This document shows positions 10,754 to 19,545 of a stretch of 64,000 nt of DNA, piece by piece (within the stretch, counting starts at the first letter, position 1; every line of letters starts with the position of its first letter). The notes beneath the pieces were generated by a model that had not been told where the DNA came from, did no database searches, and was given only the letters and a program-made list of their open reading frames with translations. This DNA comes from Sulfurovaceae bacterium (GTDB lineage Bacteria; Campylobacterota; Campylobacteria; Campylobacterales; Sulfurovaceae): the NCBI GenBank assembly GCA_028715055.1, contig JAQTLE010000002.1, positions 124,001 to 188,000 on the forward strand, given 5' to 3'. A program made the position numbers and the translations under genes.

Positions 10754-11625
10754 TGAGTATTTTGGTCAATAAAGATACAAAAGTTATCGTGCAGGGCTTC
10801 ACTGGAAGCGAAGGTACATTTCATGCTGAGCAGTGTTTGGCATACGGAACAAAGATAGTCGGCGGTGTTACACCAAATAAAGGCGGAGAAACACATCTTG
10901 GTAAACCGGTATTCAATACTGTTAAAGATGCTGTCGCAGCAACAGGCGCTACCGTATCTATGGTATTTGTCCCACCTGCATTTGTAGCCGATGCTGTTAT
11001 GGAAGCAGCTGATGCCGGCATTGAACTTGCTGTTATTATTACTGAAGGCGCTCCAGTACGTGATATGCAAATGGCAAAAGCCTATGCTACTAAGAAAAAT
11101 ATGAAAACAATTGGACCAAATTGCCCAGGTATCATTACAGCTGAAGAGTGTAAAATCGGCATCATGCCTGGTAATATTTTTAAAAAAGGAAATGTTGGTC
11201 TTATTTCAAAATCTGGTACTCTTACATATGAAGGTGCAAATCAAGTATGCAAAGAAGGTTTTGGGATATCAACTGCAGTTGGAATAGGTGGAGATCCTAT
11301 CATTGGTCTTAGTTACAAACAACTATTGCCTCTATTTGAAGCTGATCCAGAGACACATGCTATCGTTATGATAGGTGAGATCGGTGGTGATCTTGAGATA
11401 CAAGCTGCTGCTTTTATCAAAGAAAATATTACTAAGCCAGTCGTAGCTTTCATAGCAGGACAAACTGCTCCTAAAGGTAAAAGAATGGGACATGCCGGTG
11501 CAATAGTAAGTGGAGGTGCCGGAACCGCAAAAGAAAAAATGGATGCTCTTGAAGCTGCAGGAGTTAAAGTTGTAGTATCACCTGCTGATATAGGCAAAGC
11601 TGTAAAAGAAGTCCTTTCTAAGTAA
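10753..11625 (+). CDS. sucD: Succinate-CoA ligase, alpha subunit
   Basis: CoA-binding and phosphohistidine subunit, 290 residues. The N-terminal CoA-binding Rossmann region contains [15 protein letters not shown]. The phosphorylated histidine is in [18 protein letters not shown] near residue 243. It supplies succinyl-CoA to, or takes it from, the OorDABC complex encoded just downstream. Its start overlaps the sucC stop. Confidence 0.97.
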   Translation: MSILVNKDTKVIVQGFTGSEGTFHAEQCLAYGTKIVGGVTPNKGGETHLGKPVFNTVKDAVAATGATVSMVFVPPAFVADAVMEAADAGIELAVIITEGAPVRDMQMAKAYATKKNMKTIGPNCPGIITAEECKIGIMPGNIFKKGNVGLISKSGTLTYEGANQVCKEGFGISTAVGIGGDPIIGLSYKQLLPLFEADPETHAIVMIGEIGGDLEIQAAAFIKENITKPVVAFIAGQTAPKGKRMGHAGAIVSGGAGTAKEKMDALEAAGVKVVVSPADIGKAVKEVLSK

Positions 11626-11634
11626 TTTTAAATA

Positions 11635-11665
11635 ATCGCCCCTCTGAATCAATTTCATGGGCGAT
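11635..11665 (+). terminator. Hairpin after sucCD, possible terminator
   Basis: A 7-bp stem (atcgccc / gggcgat) with a long loop lies 10 nt after the sucD stop. No T-run follows, so it may attenuate transcription or stabilise mRNA rather than terminate it. Confidence 0.4.
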
Positions 11666-11762
11666 AATACTGTGTCATGCTGAATTTATGTCAGCATCTT
11701 CTTTGGTAAACCATTAATCACTAATTATGCTATACTTGCTTTAAAAACAAAAGGATTCTGTC

Positions 11763-12041
11763 ATGAAACAAACTTTTGAAGTTCTTAATGTAAAATGCAA
11801 TGGATGTGCCAATACACTTAAGACCAAGTTGGCAAAACAGTTTGGCAATGTTGAAGTAAATCTTGAATCAATGCCTAGACAAATCACACTGGATATTGAG
11901 CCGGGGCAAATGGATGAATTAAGGAATGTTCTAAAAACCATCGGCTATCCATTGAGCGATGAAGACTTGAGCGCAGTTGAAAATGCTACTACTAAAGCGA
12001 AAAGTTTTATCTCGTGCGCTATTGGTAAAATGAATACATAA
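11763..12041 (+). CDS. Heavy-metal-associated (HMA) domain protein
   Basis: A 92-residue cytoplasmic protein with a ferredoxin-like HMA fold (about residues 1-68). The metal-binding CNGCAN motif lies near residue 13 in the usual loop position, followed by a ~25-residue tail with one further Cys (FISCAIG). This resembles copper chaperones of the CopZ/Atx1 type, but the CxxC lacks the Met that commonly precedes it. It has its own RBS (aaaagga) and lies between sucD and oorD. The reason for this placement is unclear; metal delivery is only a possibility. Confidence 0.8.
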   Translation: MKQTFEVLNVKCNGCANTLKTKLAKQFGNVEVNLESMPRQITLDIEPGQMDELRNVLKTIGYPLSDEDLSAVENATTKAKSFISCAIGKMNT

Positions 12042-12252
12042 TTTTATTACCAAATCGGATGGTTTCATCTTTTGAAGCTATTTTGGTGCAACAAAAAGTA
12101 ACAACCTCTACTTTTATTTCATAATTACAATAGTTTCAAAACTTTAATCATTAAAAATTGGTTATTCTATCCACAAGTGAATAGGAATACCATCACTTTG
12201 AAAGAGAAGCCCGTCTCTTCAATAAAAAAATTATTTAAAAAAGGGGAATTGG

Positions 12253-12576
12253 ATGTCTAATATTATGAAAGCTCCTGAAAATACACCGGTTTGGGTTAAT
12301 ACCAAAAGATGTAAAGCATGTGATAAGTGTGTTGATGTTTGCCCGGCAGGCGTACTTTCCATGGTGCAAGATCCTTCATCTACATTAGGTGCAATGATCA
12401 GCGTGATTGTGCCTGAATCTTGTATTGGATGCAGAGAGTGCGAATTGACTTGTCCTGATTTTGCAATATATGTAGCAGAAAAATCAGAATTTAAATTTGC
12501 TAAACTTACTGATGCTGCCAAACAAAGAGCAGAGGCAATTGCCAATAATAATTATAGATTACCTGCGGGTTACTAA
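12253..12576 (+). CDS. oorD: 2-oxoglutarate:acceptor oxidoreductase, ferredoxin-type delta subunit
   Basis: A 107-residue iron-sulfur subunit with two 4Fe-4S cluster motifs, CKACDKCVDVCPAG and CIGCRECELTCPDF. Each has the CxxCxxCxxxC(P) pattern of bacterial ferredoxins. It passes electrons between the TPP subunit and ferredoxin or flavodoxin. It is the first gene of the oorDABC operon, the order established for the Helicobacter pylori enzyme. The 211 bp upstream presumably hold the operon promoter. Confidence 0.94.
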   Translation: MSNIMKAPENTPVWVNTKRCKACDKCVDVCPAGVLSMVQDPSSTLGAMISVIVPESCIGCRECELTCPDFAIYVAEKSEFKFAKLTDAAKQRAEAIANNNYRLPAGY

Positions 12577-12587
12577 GGAGAAAAAGT

Positions 12588-13721
12588 ATGGCATTAAGAG
12601 AAATAATTTCAAGTGGAAATGAACTTGCAGCGCATGCTGCAATAGATGCTGGATGTAAGTTTTTTGGTGGTTATCCGATTACTCCATCTAGCGAAATTAT
12701 GCATGAACTATCTGACCTTCTTCCAGAAATTGGCGGAACATGTATTCAAATGGAAGATGAGATAGCTGGAGTTGCATGTGCAATAGGTGCGTCTATGAGT
12801 GGTGTAAGAGCCATGACTGCTACAAGTGGCCCTGGTATTTCACTTAAAGCAGAAAATCTTGGTCTTGCCCAAATAGCTGAAGTGCCATTGGTTGTTGTAA
12901 ATGTCATGAGAGGCGGACCTTCAACTGGTCTTCCTACTCGGGTATCTCAGGGGGATGTTGCGCAAGCAAAAAATCCAAGTCATGGCGACTACAAATCTAT
13001 TACTTTGTGTGCAGGGAACTTGGCTGAGTGTTACACGGAAACTATAAGAGCATTTAATCTTGCTGATAGATTCATGCAGCCTGTATTTGTGCTTCTAGAC
13101 GAAACATTGGGCCATATGCACGGTAAAGCAATGATACCTTCAGAAGATGAAGTAAAAGCCGGTATCAAACCTAGAAAAGAATTTACAGGCGATCCGGCTG
13201 ATTATAAACCTTATGGTGTAGCTCAAGATGAACCTGCAGTGTTGAATCCTATGTTCAAAGGATATAGATACCATTTTACAGGACTTCATCATAACGATAC
13301 AGGTTTTCCAACTGAAGAGATAGTGACTTGTCGTAAATTAATTGAAAGATTATTCAATAAAGTAGAAGCTCATCAAGATGAAATAGATTTATATGAAGAA
13401 TATATGCTAGATGACGCGGAACTTCTGATCATTGCTTATGGTTCAGTATCACTAGCGGCAAAAGAAGCCATCAGACATCTTAGAGCTGCTGGAATTAAGG
13501 CCGGGCTATTTAGACCGATTACCCTATGGCCGAGTCCTGCTGCAAGAATTAAACATTGGACGGATAAGATCCAAAAAGTATTATGTGCTGAGCTTAATAT
13601 GGGTCAATACAGAGACGAAATACAAAGAGCATCTGGCAGATTAGATATTGATGGGCTATTTAAAGTTAACGGTAGAGCACTTTCTCCTTATGAAATCGTA
13701 GAAAAAGTGAAAGGAATGTAA
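12588..13721 (+). CDS. oorA: 2-oxoglutarate:acceptor oxidoreductase, alpha subunit
   Basis: A 377-residue subunit of the 2-oxoacid:ferredoxin oxidoreductase family. GGYPITPSSEIMHELSDLLP and the TATSGPGISLKAENLG segment are family hallmarks. It forms the active site with OorB and binds the substrate 2-oxoglutarate and CoA. It starts 11 nt after oorD with RBS aaggag. The complex makes succinyl-CoA from 2-oxoglutarate, or 2-oxoglutarate reductively. Confidence 0.95.
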   Translation: MALREIISSGNELAAHAAIDAGCKFFGGYPITPSSEIMHELSDLLPEIGGTCIQMEDEIAGVACAIGASMSGVRAMTATSGPGISLKAENLGLAQIAEVPLVVVNVMRGGPSTGLPTRVSQGDVAQAKNPSHGDYKSITLCAGNLAECYTETIRAFNLADRFMQPVFVLLDETLGHMHGKAMIPSEDEVKAGIKPRKEFTGDPADYKPYGVAQDEPAVLNPMFKGYRYHFTGLHHNDTGFPTEEIVTCRKLIERLFNKVEAHQDEIDLYEEYMLDDAELLIIAYGSVSLAAKEAIRHLRAAGIKAGLFRPITLWPSPAARIKHWTDKIQKVLCAELNMGQYRDEIQRASGRLDIDGLFKVNGRALSPYEIVEKVKGM

Positions 13722-13723
13722 TC

Positions 13724-14581
13724 ATGGCGTTTAATTATGATAATTATTTGAGAGTTGATAAAATGCCAACACTGTGGTGTTGGGGTTGTGGTGATGGCGT
13801 AATTTTAAAGTCATTTATAAGAGCAGTTGATGAGCTTGGGTATAACAAAGATGATATGTGTATTGTATCTGGTATTGGATGTTCCGGAAGATTTTCTTCA
13901 TATATCGATTGCAATACCGTACACACTACTCATGGTAGAACAATAGCATTTGCTACCGGTATCAAGCTTGCAAATCCTGATAAAAAAGTTTTTTGTGTCG
14001 CAGGAGACGGTGATTCATTAGCTATTGGCGGTAATCATACTATTCATGGATGCAGAAGAAATATAGATCTTAATTTTATTCTTATTAACAACTTTATCTA
14101 TGGTTTGACAAATTCTCAAACAAGCCCGACTACACCGCAAGGTATGTGGACGGTTACAATGCAAAAAGGAAATATTGATCCTACTTTTGATGCTTGCAAA
14201 CTTGCAATTGCAGCTGGCGCGTCATTTGTCGGTAGAGAAACTGTTACTGATCCCAAAAAAATAGAAAAACTATTTGTAAAAGGATTTCAACATAAAGGTT
14301 TTAGTTTCTTTGATATTTTCTCAAATTGTCACATCAATTTAGGTAGAAAAAACAAAATGGCAAATGCTATGGAAAACCTTGATTGGATCGATAGCATAAC
14401 CGTATCTAAAACAAAATTTGACAAAATGAGCGAAGAAGAAAGAGCAGGTCTATTTCCTACCGGTGTATTACATCAAGATGAAAATGCTTTTGAATACTGC
14501 GATATGTATGAGCAAGTAAGACTAGCACAGCAAGGCAAACGTAAACCGATTACAGCAGCTGATTTTGCGAAAAAAGCGTAA
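13724..14581 (+). CDS. oorB: 2-oxoglutarate:acceptor oxidoreductase, beta (TPP-binding) subunit
   Basis: A 285-residue TPP-binding subunit. The N-terminal WCWGCGDG motif is typical for the beta subunit. The TPP/Mg2+ motif GDGDSLAIGGNHTIHG continues to NFILINNFIYGLTNSQ. It starts 2 nt after oorA. Confidence 0.95.
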   Translation: MAFNYDNYLRVDKMPTLWCWGCGDGVILKSFIRAVDELGYNKDDMCIVSGIGCSGRFSSYIDCNTVHTTHGRTIAFATGIKLANPDKKVFCVAGDGDSLAIGGNHTIHGCRRNIDLNFILINNFIYGLTNSQTSPTTPQGMWTVTMQKGNIDPTFDACKLAIAAGASFVGRETVTDPKKIEKLFVKGFQHKGFSFFDIFSNCHINLGRKNKMANAMENLDWIDSITVSKTKFDKMSEEERAGLFPTGVLHQDENAFEYCDMYEQVRLAQQGKRKPITAADFAKKA

Positions 14582-14592
14582 GGAGATAGAGA

Positions 14593-15150
14593 ATGGCTAG
14601 AACATTAATGAGATTTACAGGTGTTGGCGGACAAGGTGTACTTTTGGCTGGTGAGATTTTTGCAGAAGCTAAAATCAAGTCTGGAGGATACGGTCTTAAA
14701 ACAGCTACTTATACTTCCCAGGTGCGCGGTGGTCCAACAGTTGTTGACATTACGCTTGATGATGAAGAAATTTTTTATCCTTATGCAAATGATGGAGAAA
14801 TTGACTTTATGCTTTCAGTCGCTCAAGTCAGTTATGATCTTTTCAAAAATGGTGTAACAGAAGGCGGTATTATTGTCATAGAACCAAATCTTATCAAGCC
14901 TACTGACGAAGATCGTAAAAAATGGAAAATTATTGAAATTCCTATTATTACAATTGCAAAAGAAGAAGTGGGTAATGTAATTACCCAATCAGTAGTAGCT
15001 CTTGCTATCGCAAATACTATTATGCATGCTATCGATAGACAAATATTGATTGATACAATGCTTAGCAAAGTACCTGAAAAAGTACATGCACTTAACTTAA
15101 AAGCATATGATCTTGGTGAAAAATATGCTAAAGAAGCTATGAATAAATAA
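14593..15150 (+). CDS. oorC: 2-oxoglutarate:acceptor oxidoreductase, gamma subunit
   Basis: A 185-residue gamma domain. The start RFTGVGGQGVLLAGEI is the signature of the gamma subunit of 2-oxoacid:ferredoxin oxidoreductases, with TSQVRGGPTVVD further on. It is the last gene of the operon and is followed 28 nt later by a terminator. Confidence 0.95.
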   Translation: MARTLMRFTGVGGQGVLLAGEIFAEAKIKSGGYGLKTATYTSQVRGGPTVVDITLDDEEIFYPYANDGEIDFMLSVAQVSYDLFKNGVTEGGIIVIEPNLIKPTDEDRKKWKIIEIPIITIAKEEVGNVITQSVVALAIANTIMHAIDRQILIDTMLSKVPEKVHALNLKAYDLGEKYAKEAMNK

Positions 15151-15178
15151 ATTTTTATATTTTTAACAACCTCCACAA

Positions 15179-15218
15179 CTTACAGCTCCTGCGGCTGTAA
15201 GTATTCTTTTTCATTTTT
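15179..15218 (+). terminator. Rho-independent terminator of oorDABC
   Basis: Perfect 8-bp stem (cttacagc / gctgtaag) with a 7-nt loop, followed by T-rich sequence (attctttttcattttttt). Confidence 0.85.
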
Positions 15219-15316
15219 TTAATTAATATTTTTTATTTTTAATATTGCTATCCTAAGAAAGTTAATATTTTTTTTTGTGTACAATACCGCCACTAAAGCC
15301 AAAAGGATATGTAGTC

Positions 15317-16783
15317 ATGAAACGCTTTCAAAAAATACTGATAGCAAACAGGGGTGAAGTTGCTCTTAGGATTATTAGAGCTTGTAAAGAACTTGAAATT
15401 AAATGTGTTGTTATTTACTCTACTGTAGATTCACACGGCGTGTGGGTTAGAAAAGCTGATGAATCTTATCTGGTCGACGGAGATCCGATACAAGCATATT
15501 TAAATTATGATCGTATTATAGATATTGCAAAAGAAATTGGTGCGGATGCCATACATCCAGGATATGGTTTTTTGAGTGAAAATGCTGAGTTTGCTCAAGC
15601 TTGTGTAGATAATGATATCACTTTTATTGGTCCAAAACCTGAACATATATCACTTTTTGGTGATAAAATGGCTTCTAAAACAGCCATGAAAGAGCTTGGA
15701 GTACCGGTAATTGAAGGCACAGAAGATCCGATCACAGATATTGCTGAAGCCAAAAAAATCGCAACCGAAATAGGCTTTCCTGTTATAGTTAAAGCGGCTT
15801 TTGGCGGCGGCGGTCGAGGTATGCGTATCGTTAAAAAAGAGGAAGATTTTGAAGAAATGTTTCTAGCCGCTTCCAAGGAAGCAGAAAAGTTTTTTGGTAA
15901 AGGCGATGCATTTATAGAAAAATATATAGAAAATCCAAGACATATCGAAGTCCAGGTTATGGCGGATAAATATGGAAATGTAGTGCATTTGGGAGATAGG
16001 GATTGTTCTATCCAAAGACGTCATCAAAAAGTTATTGAAATCGCTCAAAGTCCTAGACTGTCGATGGAAGTCAGAAGAGAACTTTATAGAGTTTCTGAAA
16101 AATCAATGTTTAGACTAGGATATGAAAGCGTGGGAACACTTGAGTTTTTGGTTGATTCGCATGATAATTTTTATTTTATGGAGATGAATACAAGGGTACA
16201 AGTAGAGCATCCAGTAACTGAAATCATTACAGGGATTGACATCATTCAAAGAATGATACAAATTGCCATGGGGGATAGATTAAAATTCTTGCAAGAAGAG
16301 ATCCACTTCAAAGGATATGCAATTGAATTTAGGATCAACGCAGAAGATCCACGAAAAGGCTTTATTCCAAGTCCAGGAAAAATAGAAACTCACCTTGCTC
16401 CAGGCGGTCCTGGTGTAAGATTGGATTCCATAGCATATAAAGATTATGTGATACCACCAAACTATGATTCCATGATCGGTAAATTGATCGTTTGGGCATT
16501 AGATTGGGAAACATTGGTAAATAGAACAAGAAGAGCATTGGATGAGTTTATTATAAGTGGAATCCCAACAAATATTCCTCTCCACAGAGAAATTGTTCGT
16601 GATGAAGATTTTATTAACGCCACATTTGACACTACATTTTTAGATAAAAAACTTCCAGAAATGTGCGAAAATATGGTATTTGATATAGACTATAAAGAAG
16701 ATGAATATATTAAATCAGACAATGAAAGCGATAGAATAGCTGCTGCAATAATAGGAGCTTTGAGTTATATGAAAGGAGCTTAA
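15317..16783 (+). CDS. accC: Biotin carboxylase subunit (AccC/PycA family)
   Basis: ATP-dependent carboxylation of biotin on a carrier protein. I chose the ATG at 15317 (MKRFQKILIANRGEVALR) because the biotin carboxylase fold starts there and RBS aaaagga lies upstream. The ORF-track start adds 14 unrelated residues. The 488-residue protein has the ATP-grasp loop KAAFGGGGRGMRIV and the catalytic FMEMNTRVQVEHPVTE. It is ~35 residues longer than typical AccC (~450). That length and its place beside TCA genes make a pyruvate carboxylase A-subunit (pycA) or 2-oxoglutarate carboxylase subunit equally plausible. The paralogue cannot be settled here. Confidence 0.88.
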   Translation: MKRFQKILIANRGEVALRIIRACKELEIKCVVIYSTVDSHGVWVRKADESYLVDGDPIQAYLNYDRIIDIAKEIGADAIHPGYGFLSENAEFAQACVDNDITFIGPKPEHISLFGDKMASKTAMKELGVPVIEGTEDPITDIAEAKKIATEIGFPVIVKAAFGGGGRGMRIVKKEEDFEEMFLAASKEAEKFFGKGDAFIEKYIENPRHIEVQVMADKYGNVVHLGDRDCSIQRRHQKVIEIAQSPRLSMEVRRELYRVSEKSMFRLGYESVGTLEFLVDSHDNFYFMEMNTRVQVEHPVTEIITGIDIIQRMIQIAMGDRLKFLQEEIHFKGYAIEFRINAEDPRKGFIPSPGKIETHLAPGGPGVRLDSIAYKDYVIPPNYDSMIGKLIVWALDWETLVNRTRRALDEFIISGIPTNIPLHREIVRDEDFINATFDTTFLDKKLPEMCENMVFDIDYKEDEYIKSDNESDRIAAAIIGALSYMKGA

Positions 16784-16836
16784 AACAAAGTTTTTAAGCT
16801 CTAATTTATCATTTATATTTATAATATATTGTACTT

Positions 16837-16868
16837 ATCCATAAAAATATTGAATTATATTTATGGAT
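16837..16868 (+). terminator. Weak AT-rich hairpin after the biotin carboxylase gene
   Basis: Inverted repeat atccataaa / tttatggat (9 bp) 54 nt after the stop codon, with only A/T-rich sequence behind it. It may end the transcript, but the stem is weak. The rest of 16784-17017 shows no gene. Confidence 0.35.
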
Positions 16869-17017
16869 ATTTAATACCAAAAAGCTTTTTAATGCCAACT
16901 GTTTTATCTCACAAATATATCATTTATTTTTCATATTATATTACTTTAACATAAATTATATTTAATTATTTTATAGATGTTTAATATAGGAAACTTTTTT
17001 AAAAGTAATTTTTATGA

Positions 17018-17023
17018 TATAAT
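17018..17023 (+). promoter_or_regulatory. -10 element of rnpB
   Basis: TATAAT in atgatataattcc, 7 bp upstream of the mature 5' end of RNase P RNA. A T-rich stretch upstream replaces a clear -35 box. Confidence 0.65.
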
Positions 17024-17030
17024 TCCATCC

Positions 17031-17374
17031 AAGGTGCGATAGGTAGTTGCTATCGATTTATCGGTAGAGGAAAGTCCGAGCTACAAGTGAGACAAGACTC
17101 CACCTAACGGGTGGCCAGAGTAATCTGAGGGCAAGTGCAACAGAGAGAAGACTACCGCTAAAGCGGTCAAAGGTGAAAGGGTGGGGTAAGAGCCCACCGG
17201 TACCTGTGGTAACATGGGTAGCCAGGTAAACCCTGTCTGTAGCAAGAAGTATATGGTACAAGTCTCACATTTTAGTCAAGCTCGCTTGACGAGATACTTC
17301 GCTCGAGCCATGTGGTAACATATGGCCTAGATAAATAACTACCCACGACAGAACTCGGCTTATCGTCGCACCTG
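17031..17374 (+). ncRNA. rnpB: RNase P RNA component (M1 RNA, bacterial type A)
   Basis: Catalytic RNA that removes the 5' leader of pre-tRNAs. Conserved blocks are visible in order: gaggaaagtccgagct near the 5' end, gtgcaacagagagaagac, ccaggtaaaccc, and gacagaactcggctta near the 3' end. The 5' strand aaggtgcgat pairs with the 3' strand atcgtcgcacct (helix P1). That 3' strand is also the prophage core att site, so the prophage preserves the RNA sequence while replacing everything downstream, including the native T-rich terminator. Confidence 0.93.
17359..17373 (+). repeat. Prophage attL core (15-bp direct repeat in the rnpB 3' end)
   Basis: The sequence cttatcgtcgcacct is repeated exactly at 53063-53077. 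The left copy completes rnpB. The right copy is followed by a T-run like a displaced terminator and then host genes. Confidence 0.9.
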
Positions 17375-17483
17375 TCATATAATCATAACCTCCCATACAC
17401 TACTATATGCCCTGAAATACGGACTTTGAGCATTTTTCAACTCTTTACATTTTATACAAAATACTATACAATACCAAGCAGAA

Positions 17484-17531
17484 GTGTACCCAGAAGTGTA
17501 CCCATTTGGGTATTTTTGGAAATGGGTACAC
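17484..17531. promoter_or_regulatory. Probable integrase arm-type sites (gtgtaccca repeats), left end
   Basis: gtgtaccca occurs at 17484 and 17496 (12-bp spacing) and inverted at 17523-17531. The same pair with the same 12-bp spacing occurs near attR at 53002. A perfect 10-bp inverted repeat gtacccattt / aaatgggtac spans 17498-17529, just upstream of int. The sites may serve both recombination and int autoregulation. Confidence 0.55.
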
Positions 17532-17545
17532 CCAAAGGGGTACAA

Positions 17546-18589
17546 ATGACACCTACACGGTACGAAGGCGTGTATTATCAAATTAATCGCAACGGCAAAA
17601 AAACCTACATCGCGCGCTATAAAATCAATGGCAAAAGTCACAAAAAAGTGCTAGGTATGGAGCCAGAGATTAACGCACTCACAGCACACCGCCTAAGATA
17701 TGAGATCATCGAGGGGCATAAGGGCGGTGGCGACTATACCATAGATGAGTATTTCGAGAGGTATTGCGCTGCCAGAGAGGCTACTTTGTCGCACAGTTGG
17801 TATTATAATATCCGGAAAAATTATCGCAAACATCTCCAGTCATTCATTGGCAAGAAATATCCACACCAAGTCTCCAGCGATGAGATCCAAAAAATAATGA
17901 ATGATATGCTCGGCACTGGGTATAAGCCCTCCACCGTAAAGCAAATCAAGGACTGTGTGAGTGGACTGTATGCATATCTGATACGCAATGGTGTAGAGAC
18001 AGAAAACATCGGCAAGGTCCTTGAACTTCCCAAATTTGACAATAAGATCTACTTTACCACGACGATTGATGAAGCCAAGAGGCTATATGAGATCATAACT
18101 ACATATCATGACATCAAGTGGCGCACCTATTTTACATTTTTACTCCATGGACGTCGCAAAAGTGAGGTGATGTTGATGCGCTGGGAATACATCAATTGGG
18201 AGTTAATGAGCTATAGAGTGCCGGCAGATAATGTCAAAACGGTCAAAGAGATAAACGCTCCTATGCTGCCGATATTGGCTGAGTGCCTGCGGCTGCTAGG
18301 AGTGAAAGATAGTGGCTGGATATTTGATGGCGGCGCGGATGGGCATATATCGCTGACGGGGATAGATTTTCAATGGAGAAACATCAAGATGTTAGCTAAT
18401 TTGCCAAAGATGAGACTGCATGATCTGCGGCATTTTATAGGCTTTTGGGCGATAAACCAAGGCGCTACATTAGAGCAGATAGGATATGTGCTAGGACATC
18501 AAAGTATCAACACTACTAAGCGATATTCAAATCTAAAGCTAGATACCGCGTCCAAAGTGCTAGGAGACGTGTTTAAATCGCTTTCTTAG
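17546..18589 (+). CDS. int: Tyrosine recombinase (phage integrase)
   Basis: Catalyses site-specific recombination between attP and the rnpB attB. I chose the ATG at 17546 (MTPTRYEGVYY) because RBS aaagggg lies 5 nt upstream and the typical AP2-like arm-binding domain (YYQINRNGKKTYIARY) follows. The ORF-track start would read through the arm repeats. The core-binding SAM-like domain spans roughly residues 60-160. Catalytic residues are visible as Arg in HGRRKSEVMLMRW, HDLRH, LGHQSINTT and the nucleophile in TKRYSNL. The length of 347 aa is normal. Confidence 0.93.
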   Translation: MTPTRYEGVYYQINRNGKKTYIARYKINGKSHKKVLGMEPEINALTAHRLRYEIIEGHKGGGDYTIDEYFERYCAAREATLSHSWYYNIRKNYRKHLQSFIGKKYPHQVSSDEIQKIMNDMLGTGYKPSTVKQIKDCVSGLYAYLIRNGVETENIGKVLELPKFDNKIYFTTTIDEAKRLYEIITTYHDIKWRTYFTFLLHGRRKSEVMLMRWEYINWELMSYRVPADNVKTVKEINAPMLPILAECLRLLGVKDSGWIFDGGADGHISLTGIDFQWRNIKMLANLPKMRLHDLRHFIGFWAINQGATLEQIGYVLGHQSINTTKRYSNLKLDTASKVLGDVFKSLS

Positions 18590-18839
18590 CTGGGACCATA
18601 GTAGAGTCGATATATCTCTCCAGACTCTCTCTATCGTATCTATATTCCTTGGAATATCTATAGTAAGTTATTGCTCTCTCTTGGCGTAAAGCATCAAGTG
18701 TTTTTTTGGGAATGCCGAATTCATCATTGATCTCTTGGGCCGTCATTAGTTTTTGCTTTGCTTGCACCTGGTTTAGTTTGACTGTTTCGCTTATGATAGC
18801 TTTTAATTCATCGAGTTTGATCACTATTATTTCACTCAT
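18573..18839 (-). CDS. Small HTH DNA-binding protein, excisionase candidate
   Basis: 88 residues. The central part (MTAQEINDEFGIPKKTLDALRQ then YRYSKEYRYDRESLERYI) matches the MerR-like winged helix used by phage excisionases. It is the last gene of the leftward early operon and overlaps the 3' end of int convergently by 17 bp. That position and expression from the lytic promoter fit a directionality factor, but function is inferred. Confidence 0.7.
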   Translation of the reverse strand: MSEIIVIKLDELKAIISETVKLNQVQAKQKLMTAQEINDEFGIPKKTLDALRQERAITYYRYSKEYRYDRESLERYIDSTMVPAKKAI

Positions 18840-19357
18840 GATTTATCCTTTTTCATGGCATTAATTATGTCTTTGGTCGCAAATCCCATGCTAGAAGCAA
18901 ATAGTTTTGATGCTTTGGCTGCTTGTTCAAACGATGCGAATGCTTCGCAAGTGTTTTTAGCTGTTTTGCTTAGTTTTTTTAGTTCATAGTCTAAATTCAT
19001 ATTCAAACTATTAAAGTATACAACAAGCGCATAATCGCCGCTTAACCCCAATGATAAATATGTGTTAGCTAGTCTGCATACTTCTTTGAAATCTACATCT
19101 TTTGGTATTTTTGAGTGGTTAAAGCATTTATTTAAATACTTGACTTTTTCATCGATAAACTCTTCATAAAACATAGCGCCCATAGGATAATGTTGCAAAA
19201 TCTCACATTCTTTTCTGGACCGTAAATCTTTTCTAGTTATAGGCAAAACCAAATCTTTTGCATGGAATTCTTTATTCCCCATAACTAGAGTAAAAAGACC
19301 ACGCTTTAAAGATGGTAGGGCTTGTAATAGTTCATTTACTATACTTAATTTTATCAT
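18836..19357 (-). CDS. Hypothetical phage protein, 173 aa
   Basis: Not recognised. Mostly helical, no signal peptide or membrane segment, with a Cys in the C-terminal third (TAKNTCEAF). It overlaps both neighbours by 4 bp in the leftward operon, so it is translated with them. Confidence 0.65.
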   Translation of the reverse strand: MIKLSIVNELLQALPSLKRGLFTLVMGNKEFHAKDLVLPITRKDLRSRKECEILQHYPMGAMFYEEFIDEKVKYLNKCFNHSKIPKDVDFKEVCRLANTYLSLGLSGDYALVVYFNSLNMNLDYELKKLSKTAKNTCEAFASFEQAAKASKLFASSMGFATKDIINAMKKDKS

Positions 19358-19536
19358 CTCATCTCCTCTTTTGTTTCTAAAATTATTATGATTGCCACAA
19401 GGTCTATTAGAGCTATATAGCCTCCGATATCTTTTCCAAAAATAATATCAAAAATATATACAAAAGCACTGAACATTGTTGTTCCTAAAAAAAGCACCAA
19501 TATTGCTGTAAATATTGTCTTAATATATTCTTTCAT
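19354..19536 (-). CDS. Small two-pass membrane protein
   Basis: 60 residues with two hydrophobic segments (about residues 6-28 and 38-54) joined by a short loop (DIIFGKD). Not assigned to a family. It overlaps the downstream gene by 4 bp (ATGA). Confidence 0.6.
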   Translation of the reverse strand: MKEYIKTIFTAILVLFLGTTMFSAFVYIFDIIFGKDIGGYIALIDLVAIIIILETKEEMR

Positions 19537-19545
19537 CTCTACTCC

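Noticed and set aside
17058-17261. 67-aa minus-strand ORF in rnpB
   Set aside because: Lies entirely inside the RNase P RNA gene on the opposite strand.
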